Below are positions 58,484-63,864 of a stretch of DNA of 64,000 nucleotides, piece after piece (position 1 is the first letter of the stretch; the number at the start of each line of letters is the position of its first letter). The notes under the pieces are model-generated. The model made no database searches. It was given only the letters and a program-made list of their open reading frames with translations, and was not told the origin of the DNA. Location of the stretch: positions 247,613-311,612 of the forward strand of contig JBAZUB010000002.1 in the NCBI GenBank assembly GCA_041661625.1, read 5' to 3'. Position numbers and translations under genes: made by a program. Source of the DNA: Patescibacteria group bacterium (GTDB lineage Bacteria > Patescibacteriota > Patescibacteriia > JAHIZJ01).

Positions 58484-59521
58484 ATGGCGGTTGAAAAGAC
58501 CGATGCCGGTATTCGCATCGACTGGGACAGAGCCCGAACCGTGTTCGGAACTTTGTTGCGGCGGATGCGGGCAAACGGTTATCCATACTGTCTGCCCGAA
58601 GCCCAGCCGCCACAGATCGAATCCAATCTGCCACGTACTCTGATCCGTGGTGGAGTGGAACACGCGAACTTCCTGTTCATTCTATGCTACTGGATGCGGG
58701 GCGGTATCGAAAGCGACACGGCGATCACATCGTTGGCCAGGTTGCACGAGGACTATTCCTACATCTTCCGGCCTCGCGCCGCCCGGATGATTGACCCAGT
58801 CTTCATCACCGGTTTGCTGAGAGCGTACAATCTGGGGTTTTCCAGCGATGAGATTGGACGACACTGGGTGCTCAACGCCAGACGGCTGGATGAGTTATAC
58901 GGTGGTTCGGCCATTGCGTTGTTTGATGGCGTGAGTGATTACGCCACCGCCTGCGAACGAATTCGCAACCATCGAGGCAACGGTTTCCACGGTTTCCAGG
59001 AGAAGATGGTTAGCATGCTGATCTACTTCCTTCTGGACAGCGGGTTCATTACCGGATTTCCCCACCCGATCCCAGTTGATTTCCATGTCCTACGCACGCT
59101 GGTCTCGACTGAGATTCTGGTCTGGCCGAACGCGTCGCAGGGCAACCACTACCATCCCAAGCTGCTTCAAGTAGCTCGCCGGCTGCTCCAGGGATTCTGC
59201 GAAACCGAACGGGTGGATCCGCGCGATCTGTGCAATGCGCTTTGGTTATTCTCACGCACATTCTGCCGGCACCACCCAGGCAACAAAAGCGCGGTTGGCG
59301 AACGGAACGGACGGAAGACGCCGGTTGGACCGACCGATATAGCATGGACCGTCGCCCAGCGTCGGAGCTATGATCGATACTGCGGACACTGCCCAATCGA
59401 ATCGTTCTGTCGCTGGCAAATCCCGTCGGCTCCTTACTACATTCAGGGTCGTTTGATCACTCGCGGGCTACGCGCCAAGCCGCCCCAGGGATCGCTCGGC
59501 TTGTGGCACAACCCGTTGTGA
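58484..59521 (+). CDS. HhH-GPD (endonuclease III/AGOG-like) putative DNA glycosylase with Fe-S-like Cys cluster
   Basis: The 345-aa soluble protein has GFQEKMVSMLIYFLLDSG (residues 170-187) and PHPIPVDFHVLR (193-204). These match the helix-hairpin-helix lysine and the Asp of the VD-H-R motif in HhH-GPD glycosylases, with Lys174 and Asp199 as candidate catalytic residues. Near the end CGHCPIESFC (Cys300, 303, 309) resembles the last three ligands of the endonuclease III [4Fe-4S] loop; Cys261 could be the fourth after an insertion of about 30 residues. The family call is by eye. AGGGGG 11 bases before the ATG acts as ribosome-binding site. It would act in base excision or in DNA modification turnover. 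Confidence 0.55.
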   Translation: MAVEKTDAGIRIDWDRARTVFGTLLRRMRANGYPYCLPEAQPPQIESNLPRTLIRGGVEHANFLFILCYWMRGGIESDTAITSLARLHEDYSYIFRPRAARMIDPVFITGLLRAYNLGFSSDEIGRHWVLNARRLDELYGGSAIALFDGVSDYATACERIRNHRGNGFHGFQEKMVSMLIYFLLDSGFITGFPHPIPVDFHVLRTLVSTEILVWPNASQGNHYHPKLLQVARRLLQGFCETERVDPRDLCNALWLFSRTFCRHHPGNKSAVGERNGRKTPVGPTDIAWTVAQRRSYDRYCGHCPIESFCRWQIPSAPYYIQGRLITRGLRAKPPQGSLGLWHNPL

Positions 59522-59540
59522 TACACACGCGGGTTTTTCT
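59511..59540 (+). terminator. Terminator overlapping the stop of the HhH-GPD-like gene
   Basis: ACCCGTTGTG and CACACGCGGGT pair with one bulge around an ATA loop; TTTTTCTTTT follows. The stem includes the last codons. Confidence 0.75.
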
Positions 59541-59566
59541 TTTGGGTCTACGGTTTGACAAAATCT

Positions 59567-59594
59567 TTAACTTAAAGAGCAAAAAGCGTACACT
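59567..59594 (+). promoter_or_regulatory. Probable promoter of the 59652 gene
   Basis: TTAACT (59567-59572), 16 bases, TACACT (59589-59594). A TTGACA at 59555-59560 is too far from this -10 and has no good partner at 17 bases. Confidence 0.45.
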
Positions 59595-59651
59595 TAATAA
59601 GCATTACATGGGTTTACAAACAGCCGTAGGTCGATCGAAAGGAGGGCGGCC

Positions 59652-60014
59652 ATGCGGTGCGAACTCGAGTTTCTGGTGTTGCTGCTGATCGCCCGGTGGT
59701 GCAAGATCAGCCAACATTCGGCAGTGTCAAAGACGGTATTTTGGAAAGCCATCATTGCTATGGGGCCATTCGATGAAGCCATTCTATTCACCGAGTTGGG
59801 TGAGCCGGTTGATCCGCAGCATATGGCTCCAAGGCTTGAGGTGATCTTGGACCACATGGCCGAAACCAGACAGAGTTTGATTGATGTGGTGGACGGTTAC
59901 ATCAGCGTTAGACCTCTCGGACAAGACCGGATCGACGCAACCTCTGATTTCACGGCCTACGAGCCAATACTGGAGCGGTTGACCAGCACAATCCCAACTC
60001 TGACAGCAGTCTGA
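59652..60014 (+). CDS. Orphan hypothetical protein (120 aa)
   Basis: I do not recognise the family. The N-terminal about 35 residues are hydrophobic and helical (LEFLVLLLIARWCK) but not a clear signal peptide; the rest is a soluble helical protein (RLEVILDHMAETRQSLIDVV). A perfect AAAGGAGG lies 6 bases before the ATG at 59652, and a strong terminator follows the stop. It forms the third member of a row of self-contained units with the ParB-like and HhH-GPD-like genes, but its promoter differs from theirs. Confidence 0.72.
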   Translation: MRCELEFLVLLLIARWCKISQHSAVSKTVFWKAIIAMGPFDEAILFTELGEPVDPQHMAPRLEVILDHMAETRQSLIDVVDGYISVRPLGQDRIDATSDFTAYEPILERLTSTIPTLTAV

Positions 60015-60023
60015 ACCACTTGC

Positions 60024-60052
60024 ACCGCTCACTCTGAGGGCGGTCTTCTTTA
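60024..60052 (+). terminator. Terminator of the 59652 gene
   Basis: ACCGCTC and GGGCGGT (one T-G pair) around the loop ACTCTGA, followed by CTTCTTT. Confidence 0.85.
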
Positions 60053-60120
60053 TGAAATTAAAAATTCAAAATGAAAACATTAATTTATTTCAAAGGTTAT
60101 TGCTATATATTCGAATAATG

Positions 60121-60148
60121 TTATACTGCAACTGCTTTTGTATATAAT
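60121..60148 (+). promoter_or_regulatory. Promoter of the tRNA-Pro region
   Basis: TTATAC (60121-60126), 16 bases, TATAAT (60143-60148), about 10-20 bases before the first tRNA fragment. The A/T-rich 60053-60120 has no other feature. Confidence 0.55.
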
Positions 60149-60166
60149 AACAAATGTGCGGTTGGT

Positions 60167-60192
60167 TGGGGTATGGCGCAGCTCGGTTGGTA
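60167..60192 (+). tRNA. 5' portion of an interrupted tRNA-Pro-like gene
   Basis: TGGGGTA (acceptor 5' strand), TG, GCGC (D-stem) and AGCTCGGTTGGTA (D-loop). The acceptor strand is complementary to TACCCCG at 60433-60439, 260 bases downstream, with one T-G pair. The D-stem partner GCGC is at 60337. The gene is either broken or spliced. See the entries at 60337 and 60425. Confidence 0.6.
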
Positions 60193-60219
60193 GGTGATTT
60201 TAAAAAACCTAGGCAGAGT

Positions 60220-60293
60220 CGGGGTGTGGCGCAGTTGGCTAGCGCGCTTGCATGGGGTGCAAGAGGTCCCGGGTTCAAGTCCCGGCACCCCGA
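60220..60293 (+). tRNA. tRNA-Pro (anticodon GGG), nested in the interrupted tRNA
   Basis: All stems are intact: acceptor CGGGGTG/CACCCCG, D-arm GCGC AGTTGGCTA GCGC, anticodon arm CTTGC ATGGGGT GCAAG (anticodon GGG), variable AGGTC, T-arm CCGGG TTCAAGT CCCGG and discriminator A. CCA is not encoded. The bases GCAGAGT before and ACTCTGC after are complementary, extending the acceptor helix by 7 bp in the precursor. Confidence 0.95.
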
Positions 60294-60336
60294 CTCTGCT
60301 CGGGTTCAGTGTAGTTCAACGGCTATATGTGAGACG

Positions 60337-60372
60337 GCGCGTCCCGTCGGAGGCGGGAAGGTCGTGGGTTCA
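60337..60372 (+). tRNA. Middle portion of the interrupted tRNA-Pro-like gene
   Basis: GCGC (D-stem 3'), G, anticodon arm TCCCG TCGGAGG CGGGA, variable AGGTC, T-stem GTGGG and TTCA of the T-loop. The order and lengths equal those of tRNA-Pro(GGG). The 7-base loop has C at position 33; shifting one base gives TCGG, compatible with a former CGG (Pro) anticodon. It is not a normal anticodon loop. Confidence 0.6.
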
Positions 60373-60424
60373 TCACGCACCACGTTGGATGCGTGATGCT
60401 CCGAACCCTGAGTGGTTCGGAGCA
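60373..60424 (+). other. 52-base insert of two hairpins within the T-loop
   Basis: TCACGCA (10-base loop) TGCGTGA, T, then GCTCCGAACC (loop CTGAGT) GGTTCGGAGC, both perfect stems of 7 and 10 bp. It sits between TTCA and AGT of an otherwise standard T-loop TTCAAGT. Confidence 0.7.
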
Positions 60425-60440
60425 AGTCCCACTACCCCGA
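60425..60440 (+). tRNA. 3' portion of the interrupted tRNA-Pro-like gene
   Basis: AGT (T-loop end), CCCAC (T-stem, pairs with GTGGG at 60364), TACCCCG (acceptor 3' strand) and A as discriminator. CCA is not encoded. With the two upstream portions a 78-base tRNA can be built. Confidence 0.6.
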
Positions 60441-60474
60441 CTAACCGCATATACAAATTAGTATAGATAAGCAC

Positions 60475-60494
60475 GTCCCGCCTCGGGCGGGAAG
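60475..60494. repeat. GC-rich hairpin related to the anticodon arm at 60341
   Basis: CGTCCCGCCTCGGGCGGGAA forms CCCGCC/GGGCGGG. It shares CGTCCCG and CGGGAAG with 60341-60360. It could be a dispersed intergenic hairpin. A further GC hairpin of similar kind is at 18073-18106. Confidence 0.45.
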
Positions 60495-60603
60495 CTCCAG
60501 ATTACTTATTTGTGGGGCTATGTTGTTGCGTTCTGTTCAAAAAAATAGTAGAAGGGTGTACAATATACTTATAGGTTAAACATCTGAAATTAACACCGAA
60601 TAG

Positions 60604-61188
60604 ATGCCTAGAGCGTATATTATCCATCGTTGGGACGGTTCGCCGGAAGGGGACTGGTACCAGTGGCTGCGCCGTGAATTAAGGGGTTTGAACTGGCAGG
60701 TGGACGTGCCGATGATGCCCAATCCAGCCGAACCGACCATAGAAACCTGGGTGGATTGTCTGAGAAATATTATCAAAAAACCCGGACCGGATGTCTTTCT
60801 GATTGGTCACAGTATCGGCGCCCAGACTGTTTTGCGTTACGTGGAGCAGCTTACCGCCGGTACCAAGTTGGGTGGGATAATGCTGGTAGCTCCCTGGTTG
60901 ATACTGAATAATCTGGAAACACCCGAAGTGGAAGAGATCGCCCGTCCTTGGCTAGAGACGCCGATTAATTTTACCAAAATCAAACATCATACGACTAACA
61001 TCGAAGCCATATTCTCGGATGACGACTATTTTGTACCGGTTGAAAACCACAAATTGTTCAAAAAGCTCACCACCAAGATTCTAGTAGAGGGTGACAAGGG
61101 ACACTTTAGCGAAGAAGACGAAATTACTACGCTGCCCTGCGTTCTGCAGCAGATGATACATATGGCAAAAAGCACAATTAAGAATTGA
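60604..61188 (+). CDS. Alpha/beta hydrolase (RBBP9/YdeN family)
   Basis: The 194-aa protein has the nucleophile elbow LIGHSIGAQTVLRY (Ser), an acid in IFSDDDYFVP and the catalytic His in DKGHFSEEDE. N-terminal YIIHRWDGSPEGDWYQWL matches the family's start. RBBP9/YdeN proteins are small serine hydrolases of poorly known substrate. It is soluble. The ATG at 60604 has no Shine-Dalgarno. The stop at 61188 is followed by a hairpin (61238-61255) and the ASCH gene. Confidence 0.88.
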   Translation: MPRAYIIHRWDGSPEGDWYQWLRRELRGLNWQVDVPMMPNPAEPTIETWVDCLRNIIKKPGPDVFLIGHSIGAQTVLRYVEQLTAGTKLGGIMLVAPWLILNNLETPEVEEIARPWLETPINFTKIKHHTTNIEAIFSDDDYFVPVENHKLFKKLTTKILVEGDKGHFSEEDEITTLPCVLQQMIHMAKSTIKN

Positions 61189-61237
61189 GAATTTATAATT
61201 CAAAAGGAAGTGAAAAGACAATCGGAGTTATTGTAGC

Positions 61238-61255
61238 GGAAACTTTTAGGTTTCC
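61238..61255. repeat. Second copy of the GGAAAC hairpin
   Basis: GGAAACT, loop TTTA, GGTTTCC, preceded by TTGTAGC. Related to the hairpin at 5056 in position of the stem and flanks. Confidence 0.45.
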
Positions 61256-61283
61256 ATCAATGAAAACCGGGGTAATAATATCT

Positions 61284-61610
61284 ATGAAACAGCTCGGTTT
61301 TGCCGAACCACTCGTGCCACTAGTATTATCCGGCGCTAAGACAATTACTTGGCGGCTTTTTGATGATAAGAATATTCAAGTTGGCGATGAATTAGAGTTA
61401 GCTAGTTCTAGAACTCGCCAACCATTCGCCAGGGCAAGGGTAATAAAAGTTGTTGAAAAGACATTTCGTGATCTTGACGCGTCAGACAAGGATGGCCATG
61501 AGTCTTTTACTAGCGACGAAGAGATGTATCAAACATACTCGGATTATTACAAAACAGAAGTCACGCCAGTTACGCTACTAAAGATTATCCACTTCGAAAT
61601 AAACAAATAG
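61284..61610 (+). CDS. ASCH-domain protein
   Basis: The 108-aa protein has the ASCH pattern: FAEPLVPLVLSGAKTITWRL with the conserved G-K-T-x-T-x-R, then VGDELELASS and FARARVIKVVEKTF. The fold is related to PUA and thought to bind RNA; some members cleave RNA or hydrolyse N-acetylcytidine. I chose the ATG at 61284, since family members begin close to the G-K-T strand; the frame runs further upstream to 61185 with additional ATG at 61260, but that part crosses the hairpin repeat. Nothing suggests a partner. Confidence 0.8.
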   Translation: MKQLGFAEPLVPLVLSGAKTITWRLFDDKNIQVGDELELASSRTRQPFARARVIKVVEKTFRDLDASDKDGHESFTSDEEMYQTYSDYYKTEVTPVTLLKIIHFEINK

Positions 61611-61649
61611 CTAGACAAGAAAAAAGCAGCAATGTGCGTAGGGCCATTC

Positions 61650-61669
61650 AATATTACGCGTAATGTTGA
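61650..61669. repeat. Near-perfect 20-bp palindrome
   Basis: CAATATTACGCGTAATGTTG is symmetrical except for one pair; the inner ATTACGCGTAAT is perfect. It may be an operator or a protein-binding site. Confidence 0.5.
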
Positions 61670-61700
61670 AACGAGCTGATTATTTTTTACAGAATATTAT

Positions 61701-61726
61701 ATTCACCTTTTTACGAAAAGGTGAAT
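61701..61726. terminator. Perfect 11-bp hairpin, likely bidirectional terminator
   Basis: ATTCACCTTTT, loop TACG, AAAAGGTGAAT. A/T-rich arms give U-runs on both strands. It lies between the ASCH gene and the convergent orphan. Confidence 0.6.
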
Positions 61727-61757
61727 TGTTATTCGTGTGTAGAGAGATTGCTTTGAT

Positions 61758-61781
61758 TAAAAAAAGACAGCCGAAGCTGTC
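61758..61781 (-). terminator. Terminator of the 61812 gene
   Basis: Minus strand: GACAGC, loop TTCG, GCTGTC, then TTTTTTT. Confidence 0.93.
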
Positions 61782-61811
61782 GTGGGGGATGGGGGATGAG
61801 TCGCCTCGCGG

Positions 61812-62153
61812 TTAGAAGCTGACGATCTTGCGAGTGATAAGGAGGCCAACGGATCCAATAGGCTTCACCGTAAAGCACTCATCATTGATCGCGAACGCAG
61901 CTAGGTTGTCCCCGAAGTAAGCCTCAACCTGCGCCATCACATCGATGGATCTGCCACCGTCGGTAATGTCATTGACCACGATTTGCACGGCCGGTACCCC
62001 ACAACGCAGGAAGTTGGCCGTTATGGCCAAATCGTCGTAGGCTCTGTGGGAGTACTCGATCATAGGGACCCCGTCTCTGGGGATGGTCACGGTACCTGAT
62101 CCCTGTGAAATGACCTGATCCTGCGACTGCTGAATAAACTGTCCATCGGGCAT
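61812..62153 (-). CDS. Orphan hypothetical protein (113 aa)
   Basis: I do not recognise the family. The soluble alpha/beta protein has a Gln/Ser-rich start, an RDGVPMIEYSHRAYDDLAIT segment, and a strand-rich second half (VQIVVNDITDGGRSIDVMAQ; CFTVKPIGSVGLLITRK). I chose the ATG at 62153 because AAGGAGG lies 7 bases before it; the frame also runs to 62225 without a site. The promoter at 62205-62233 and the terminator at 61758 make it a single-gene unit like those at 17623 and 59652. Confidence 0.75.
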   Translation of the reverse strand: MPDGQFIQQSQDQVISQGSGTVTIPRDGVPMIEYSHRAYDDLAITANFLRCGVPAVQIVVNDITDGGRSIDVMAQVEAYFGDNLAAFAINDECFTVKPIGSVGLLITRKIVSF

Positions 62154-62204
62154 CTGGGTGCCTCCTTCTGATGAGCCTGGGATCGTCTTGAGTCGCTTGT
62201 CTGC

Positions 62205-62233
62205 AGTTAAGACCAGTTGGGACAATTTGTCAA
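62205..62233 (-). promoter_or_regulatory. Promoter of the 61812 gene
   Basis: Minus strand TTGACA (62233-62228), 17 bases, TTAACT (62210-62205). Back-to-back with the plus-strand promoter at 62246. Confidence 0.7.
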
Positions 62234-62245
62234 GGTAGAGACCAT

Positions 62246-62274
62246 TTGTCAGTTAACCAACTTCGGGGTATAGT
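62246..62274 (+). promoter_or_regulatory. Plus-strand promoter with no CDS downstream
   Basis: TTGTCA (62246-62251), 17 bases, TATAGT (62269-62274). The downstream region has only a structured segment and then the convergent rpmB. Confidence 0.65.
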
Positions 62275-62280
62275 ATGGGC

Positions 62281-62375
62281 AATATCGCGCCCGCTATTCC
62301 ATAACAAAACCAGCCGCGCTAAGGCGGCGGTTCGATACAATGGAATAGTTGAAAGTCTAAGCGGCCGCTTTCTTC
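62281..62375 (+). ncRNA. Candidate small structured RNA
   Basis: Downstream of the promoter at 62246 the sequence folds into an outer 9-bp stem CTATTCCAT/ATGGAATAG (62294-62302 with 62340-62348) that encloses the hairpin GCCGC-GCTAAG-GCGGC, and it ends with the palindrome AAGCGGCCGCTT and TTCTTC. No known RNA family is recognised. The 3' end overlaps the end of rpmB in antisense. Confidence 0.35.
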
Positions 62376-62545
62376 AAACGCTTGGTAGTGGTACGAACGC
62401 AACTGGAACAGACATTCTTGGTCTGGCCGTCCACAACCCGGCGCTGTAAGTTAACTTGTTTGCGCACTTTGGTGGCCCGATTGGAATGACTGCGGGACAG
62501 ATAAATGCGACTGCCGCGGTGACAGATATCACAGACACGTGCCAT
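62357..62545 (-). CDS. rpmB: 50S ribosomal protein L28
   Basis: The 62-aa protein has the L28 start MARVCDICHRGSR and NLQRRVVDGQTKNVCSSCVR, keeping the CXXC pairs of the zinc-type L28. It is part of the large ribosomal subunit. The ATG at 62545 is the conserved start; a longer frame to 62590 overlaps the flank. It is divergent from the M50 gene, and it is convergent with the candidate RNA at 62281. Confidence 0.95.
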   Translation of the reverse strand: MARVCDICHRGSRIYLSRSHSNRATKVRKQVNLQRRVVDGQTKNVCSSCVRTTTKRLKKAAA

Positions 62546-62615
62546 AACGATAGGTAAATAATCGAAATAAGTCAGTGGGGAGCATATCACGGATGGAAAA
62601 TTAATTCAAGCACAT

Positions 62616-63242
62616 ATGTTATTGCGTCTGCTATTTACCGATCCGCTCTATTTTGTCACCTGGACACTGGCTATTATCGTCGGTATTACCGTGCATGAGT
62701 TTTCGCATGCCTGGGCGGCGACAATGCAGGGCGATCGTACGCCCGGCCAGACCGGCCGCCTCAGCCTGAACCCGTTAGCACATCTCGACCCGCTGGGTAC
62801 GTTGATGCTGCTAATCGTTGGTTTTGGATACGGCAAACCGGTCCAGTTTGATCCGCATCAACTCCGAAATCGGCGTTTCGGACCCGCGTTGGTGGGAGTG
62901 GCCGGTCCGTTATCAAATCTGGCAATGATCATAGTTTTTGGCTTGGCATTGAAGGTGCTGGTTTTTCAGGCCGGTTTGACGAGTGCGAATTTATTGGTGT
63001 TGTTTCTGACTAATCTGGTCCAAATTAACGTGATTCTGATGGTGTTCAATCTTTTTCCGATTCCGCCACTTGACGGATCCAAGGTGCTGTTTGCCATTTT
63101 GCCGCACTCAATGTATGAATTTAAGCTAAGATTAGAGCAATATGGGCCATTCATCTTGTTGGGTCTGCTGATTTTTGGCCAGGGTCTGTTCAGCGTAGTC
63201 TTTAACTTCTTTTTAAACCTGGTTGGCCGGGTGTTCGCTTAA
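62616..63242 (+). CDS. M50 family site-2-type metalloprotease
   Basis: The 208-aa membrane protein has the zinc motif TVHEFSHAWAA (His27, Glu28, His31) in the first helix and NLFPIPPLDGSKVL near residue 145, the third-ligand motif (Asp) of M50 proteases. Four to five membrane segments are seen, with no PDZ domain, as in short prokaryotic rhomboid-like peptidases of this family. Likely substrates would be membrane anchors. The gene stands 180 bases ahead of rpsL, which has its own promoter. Confidence 0.92.
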   Translation: MLLRLLFTDPLYFVTWTLAIIVGITVHEFSHAWAATMQGDRTPGQTGRLSLNPLAHLDPLGTLMLLIVGFGYGKPVQFDPHQLRNRRFGPALVGVAGPLSNLAMIIVFGLALKVLVFQAGLTSANLLVLFLTNLVQINVILMVFNLFPIPPLDGSKVLFAILPHSMYEFKLRLEQYGPFILLGLLIFGQGLFSVVFNFFLNLVGRVFA

Positions 63243-63245
63243 GCG

Positions 63246-63274
63246 TTGACACCCCAGTTCAAAGATGCTATTCT
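63246..63274 (+). promoter_or_regulatory. Promoter of rpsL-rpsG
   Basis: TTGACA (63246-63251), 17 bases, TATTCT (63269-63274). The leader to the ATG at 63426 is about 145 bases and folds into three small hairpins (CGAAC/GTTCG; GCTT/AAGC; GGTTGT/ACAACC). Confidence 0.8.
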
Positions 63275-63425
63275 TTGGAAGAAATTATCGAACGACAGCA
63301 GTTCGATTTGCTTTCGTAAGCAGCGGGTTTATATTAATAATAGGTTGTAAAACAACCCAAGACGCGCAGACATCCTGAACTCTGGTCAATCAGGTCGTCT
63401 CGGCCGTAATCATCGTTATCCATCC

Positions 63426-63845
63426 ATGCCTACAATCAGCCAATTGGTCAGAAGTGGCCGCAGCCTCCAAAAACGTAAATCCAAGACCCCGGCACTAGAA
63501 ACGGTCTTGAACGCACTCAAACGCCGCCGTTCACGGTTGCCAAAAGGCAGCCCGTTTAAGCGCGGTGTTTGTGTTAAAGTCACCACCACTACGCCCAAAA
63601 AGCCAAATTCGGCCTTACGTAAAATCGCTCGTGTTAAGCTTTCCAATGGCATGGAAGTCACCGCCTACATTCCCGGTGTCGGCCACAATCTACAGGAACA
63701 CTCGATCGTGATGATTCGTGGCGGCCGCGTCAAAGACTTGCCCGGCGTGCGTTATCACGTGGTACGGGGCGTTTATGACACCGTTGGTGTCGAGGGCCGC
63801 AAACAGGGCCGCAGTCTGTACGGCGCCAAGCGCGAGAAGAAATAA
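63426..63845 (+). CDS. rpsL: 30S ribosomal protein S12
   Basis: The 139-aa decoding-centre protein contains the conserved RGVCVKVTTTTPKKPNSALR, GHNLQEHSIVMIRGG, and RVKDLPGVRYHVVRGVYDT. Lys in TTPKKPNS and in RVKDLPG, the positions where streptomycin-resistance changes occur, are wild type. About 15 extra residues (LETVLNALKRRRSRLPK) lie before the RGVC motif compared with E. coli S12. A strong promoter lies upstream, and rpsG follows after 19 bases. Confidence 0.97.
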   Translation: MPTISQLVRSGRSLQKRKSKTPALETVLNALKRRRSRLPKGSPFKRGVCVKVTTTTPKKPNSALRKIARVKLSNGMEVTAYIPGVGHNLQEHSIVMIRGGRVKDLPGVRYHVVRGVYDTVGVEGRKQGRSLYGAKREKK

Positions 63846-63864
63846 CCTGAATTCCTAGAACCAT

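Noticed and set aside
60301..60335. Possible D-arm of another tRNA (TGTA-GTTCAACGGC-TATA)
   Set aside because: An acceptor of only 5 of 7 pairs and no anticodon arm could be built with it; the downstream parts fit better with the tRNA starting at 60167.
60154..60466. Two frames of 80 and 90 codons over the tRNA-Pro cluster
   Set aside because: They are read-throughs of tRNA sequence in overlapping frames.
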